Below, one piece after another: positions 61,449-64,000 of a DNA stretch of 64,000 bases; the first letter of the stretch is position 1; each line of letters begins with the position of its first letter. Source of the stretch: Streptomyces djakartensis (GTDB taxonomy: Bacteria > Actinomycetota > Actinomycetes > Streptomycetales > Streptomycetaceae); the NCBI RefSeq assembly GCF_014651075.1, contig NZ_BMWE01000022.1, positions 1 to 64,000 of the forward strand, in the 5' to 3' direction. The translations under genes were made by a program, and so were the position numbers. Under the pieces are notes generated by a model that saw only the letters and a program-made list of their open reading frames with translations, was not told the origin of the DNA and made no database searches.

Positions 61449-63293
61449 GTGATGATGGACTCCCACACCTCACAGGCATCCCAGCCGCCTCATAAGCCCC
61501 AGCCGTCTCGCACGTTCCAGGTCGATCTGCGTGGCCTGGTGGACCTCCTCTCCCACCACCTGTACTCCAGTCCCAGGGTGTATCTGCGCGAGCTGCTGCA
61601 GAACGCCGTGGACGCCATCACCGCCAGGCACGCGACGGAACCCGGTGCTCCAGCCCGGGTGCGGTTGTCCGCCGAGGCGGGCTCCCTGTGTGTCGAGGAC
61701 ACCGGCGTGGGGCTCACCGAGGCGGATGTGCACGACCTGCTCGCCACGATCGGGCGCAGTTCCAAGCGTGCCGAGGGCCTGCAGGAGGCCCGTTCGGAGT
61801 TTCTCGGGCAGTTCGGCATCGGGCTGCTGGCCTGTTTCGTCGTCGCTGAGCGGATCCGGGTGGTCAGCCGCAGCGCCCGTACCCCCGAAGCGCCACCTGT
61901 GGAGTGGACCGCCCGCGACGACGGTTCGTACACCGTGCGGACGCTGCCGGAGGCCGAGCGTCCCGAACCGGGAACCACCGTGCACCTGGTGGCGCGGACC
62001 GGGTCCGAGGAGTGGCTCGCGCCCGAGCGGGTCCGCACCCTGGCCCGGGACTTCGGCTCGCTGCTGCCGTACGACGTCCGGGTGGGCGACGAGGCGGTCA
62101 CCGACCTGCCCGCCCCCTGGGACCGGTCGTATCCGGGCCCGGCCGCCCGCCGGGTCGCGCTCGCCCGGCACTGCGACGACCTGTTCGGATTCACCCCGCT
62201 GGACACGATCGACCTGGCCGTGCCGGTGGCCGGGATACGCGGGGTGGCGTACGTCCTGCCGTCGGCCGTCAGCCCGGCCCAGCGCGCGGGTCACCGCGTA
62301 CACCTCAAGGGCATGCTGCTGACCGAGCGCGCCGAACAGCTGCTGCCCGACTGGGCGTTCTTCGTGCGCTGCGTGCTCGACACCGACAGTCTGCGGCCCA
62401 CGGCGTCGCGCGAGGCGCTGTACGAGGACGAGACGCTGGCCGCCGTGCGGGAGGCGCTGGGCGAGCGGATCCGGGCCTGGCTCACCGGTCTTGCCGCCGG
62501 CGATCCGGAGCGGCTGGCCGCGTTCCTGTCCGTGCACCACCTGGGGGTGAAGTCCCTGGCCCGGCACGACCGGGAGATGCTGCGCACGATGCTGCCGTGG
62601 CTGCCCTTCGAGACGACCGACGGACGGTTGTCCCTGGAGGAGTTCGCCCAGCGGCACCCGGTGGTGTACTTCACGCGGACCGTCGAGGAGTACCGGCAGG
62701 TAGCGGCGATCGCGTCCGCGCAGGGCATCGGTGTGGTCAACGGCGGCTACACCTACGACAGCGAACTGGTCCAGGCCCTGCCGTCGGTGCGTGCGGGCAC
62801 CGTGGTCGCCGAGTTGGACGCGGACACGGTGACCGCGCATCTGGACGCGGTCGACCCTGCCGAGGAACTGGCCCTGTCCGGTTTCCTGGCGGCGGCCCGG
62901 TCCCGGCTCGACCCGCTCGGATGTGACGTCGTCCTGCGGGCCTTCCACCCGCTGTCCCTGCCCGCGCTGCACCTCGACGCCCGGGACGCCCGGCATGAAC
63001 GGGCCCAGGCCGACGCCGAGGCGCAGGCCGACGACCTGTGGGCGGGCATCCTCGGCTCCCTGCGCGGGAGTGCCCCACGCGCCCGTCTGGTGCTCAACCA
63101 TCTCAACCCGCTGGTCCGGCGGATCAGCGCGCTGCACGACCCGGAGCTGATCGGCACCGCCACCGAGTCGCTGTACGGGCAGGCTCTGCTGATGGCGCAG
63201 CGGCCGCTCGGGCCCGCCGACTCGGCGCTGCTCAACCGCGCGTTCATGGGCCTGCTGGAGTGGGCCACGCACCGCGAGGACGGTCAGGCATGA
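61449..63293 (+). CDS. HSP90-like (HtpG family) GHKL ATPase
   Basis: 614 residues. The N-terminal GHKL ATPase is clear: RVYLRELLQNAVDAITAR with the catalytic Glu and Asn, DTGVGLTEADVHDLLATIGR, and FLGQFGIGLLACFVVAERI. The middle-domain arginine lies in LRPTASREALYED. The C-terminal part diverges from HtpG. Its stop overlaps the start of the next gene as ATGA, so the two are coupled. GTG 61449 is followed at once by two ATGs, either of which could be used. Compared with HtpG it lacks the charged chaperone tail. Confidence 0.85.
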   Translation: MMMDSHTSQASQPPHKPQPSRTFQVDLRGLVDLLSHHLYSSPRVYLRELLQNAVDAITARHATEPGAPARVRLSAEAGSLCVEDTGVGLTEADVHDLLATIGRSSKRAEGLQEARSEFLGQFGIGLLACFVVAERIRVVSRSARTPEAPPVEWTARDDGSYTVRTLPEAERPEPGTTVHLVARTGSEEWLAPERVRTLARDFGSLLPYDVRVGDEAVTDLPAPWDRSYPGPAARRVALARHCDDLFGFTPLDTIDLAVPVAGIRGVAYVLPSAVSPAQRAGHRVHLKGMLLTERAEQLLPDWAFFVRCVLDTDSLRPTASREALYEDETLAAVREALGERIRAWLTGLAAGDPERLAAFLSVHHLGVKSLARHDREMLRTMLPWLPFETTDGRLSLEEFAQRHPVVYFTRTVEEYRQVAAIASAQGIGVVNGGYTYDSELVQALPSVRAGTVVAELDADTVTAHLDAVDPAEELALSGFLAAARSRLDPLGCDVVLRAFHPLSLPALHLDARDARHERAQADAEAQADDLWAGILGSLRGSAPRARLVLNHLNPLVRRISALHDPELIGTATESLYGQALLMAQRPLGPADSALLNRAFMGLLEWATHREDGQA

Positions 63294-64000
63294 GTGAGAT
63301 CACGGACCTGGACGCGCTGCGCCGGGCGATGGCGGAGAACTCCGACCAGCCGGAGGGCCCGGCCCGCAACGCGCGCGCCGAGGAACTGCTGGCCGCCGCG
63401 GAGCGGCTGAACATCCCGCTCGCCGTGATCGAGGCGCTCGGGCACCAGCTGAAGGTCTACAACTACAGCTCCGAGAAGGGGAAGATGTTCGTTCCCTTCG
63501 CGCGTCTGCTGCGCATGTGGGACGAACGGCCCGAGGACTTCGACGAGTACGAGACGCACACGTTGCACTGGGTCTTCAAGTGGGTGTCGGCCGGCATGCT
63601 CGACCAGCCGCACGTCCCGCTCGCGTCGATCGAGAAGTGGCTCGGCGAGATGGAGCGCCGCTACCGGCTCGCCGGACACTCCGAACGGGCCGTGCGCAGT
63701 GCCGAGCACAGTGTGGCCGCGCATGTCGGGGACCTCGGGCGGGCCGAGCGGGCGTACGCCGCGTGGCTGGCCGCCGACGTGGACACCATGACCGACTGCC
63801 ACGCGTGCGAACTGCACGGCCAGGGCTGGTGGCAGGCGGAGCAGGGGCGGGACGAGGAGGCGCTTCGGCTGTGGCGGCCGGTGCTGGAGGGCGAGTACAC
63901 CTGCGCCCACGAGCCGCACACGGCCCTGGCGTCCTCCCTGCTGCCGCTGCTGCGGCTGGGCCGCGTGGACGAGGCGCGCGCCCACCACCTGCGGGGCTTC
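63290..64000 (+). CDS. TPR-like helical protein coupled to the HSP90-like gene (partial)
   Basis: At least 237 residues, running off the right edge. The ATG overlaps the HSP90-like stop. It is helical with degenerate TPR-type repeats (ARNARAEELLAAAERLNIPL, RAVRSAEHSVAAHVGDLGRA, EQGRDEEALRLWRPVLEGEY). It includes the acidic-aromatic stretch MWDERPEDFDEYETHTLHWV. TPR proteins are common HSP90 partners in eukaryotes; this pairing suggests a specific partner here. Function unknown. Confidence 0.8.
   Translation, partial: MSEITDLDALRRAMAENSDQPEGPARNARAEELLAAAERLNIPLAVIEALGHQLKVYNYSSEKGKMFVPFARLLRMWDERPEDFDEYETHTLHWVFKWVSAGMLDQPHVPLASIEKWLGEMERRYRLAGHSERAVRSAEHSVAAHVGDLGRAERAYAAWLAADVDTMTDCHACELHGQGWWQAEQGRDEEALRLWRPVLEGEYTCAHEPHTALASSLLPLLRLGRVDEARAHHLRGF

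Overview
The window is a high-GC actinobacterial chromosome segment, almost certainly Streptomyces. The sporulation sigma factor WhiG, the developmental regulator NsdA, the amtB-glnK-glnD nitrogen cluster with a GlnR-type box, four clustered type I signal peptidases, GTG starts and strong third-position GC bias all point there. Gene order follows the conserved core around S. coelicolor SCO5565-SCO5645, in reverse orientation for most genes.

Layout. 1-3.5 kb: end of an FtsX-like permease, a VOC protein, a LOG-family protein and an LAETG sortase substrate. 3.5-7.5 kb: a thiamine-type ABC transporter operon read leftwards behind a TPP riboswitch. 7.5-8.6 kb: rlmN. 8.7-12.4 kb: an accessory patch with an AT-rich, Mrr-like nuclease gene carrying a TTA codon, a 154-bp nested palindrome, a NUDIX gene, a VOC gene and a DUF6233 gene. 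12.4-17.7 kb: SRPBCC protein, then cdsA-frr-pyrH and tsf-rpsB. 17.9-20.1 kb: M23 peptidase, TetR regulator, whiG. 20.3-29.6 kb: dprA-comM-yraN-DUF2469-NUDIX-sipZ, two tandem small secreted proteins, sipY-sipX-sipW and rplS. 29.7-31.8 kb: trmD-rimM and khpA-rpsP. 32-34.3 kb: SprT-like protein, a frameshifted gene relic and a SAM methyltransferase. 34.4-40.2 kb: ffh, glnD-glnK-amtB. 40.5-44.4 kb: nsdA, a degenerate prim-pol domain protein, ftsY. 44.6-51 kb: LLM oxidoreductase, glcP, smc. 51.2-56.5 kb: small coiled-coil protein, acyP, CAP-domain protein, HxlR regulator, mutM, rnc, rpmF, DUF177. 56.6-61.3 kb: SepIVA-like protein, coaD, rsmD, recG. 61.4-64 kb: an HSP90-like ATPase translationally coupled to a TPR-like protein that runs off the window.

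Most of the segment is housekeeping: ribosome assembly and translation (rpsB, tsf, frr, rpsP, rimM, trmD, rplS, rpmF, rlmN), protein targeting and export (ffh, ftsY, sipWXYZ), chromosome maintenance (smc, recG, mutM, dprA, comM) and nitrogen and glucose uptake. The most unusual parts are the AT-rich nuclease island with its palindrome, the recently duplicated secreted pair splitting the signal peptidase cluster, a palindromic repeat inside the smc hinge coding region, a tRNA-like relic between smc and acyP, and the HSP90-like/TPR pair. No CRISPR array, IS element or rRNA gene was seen, and no intact tRNA.
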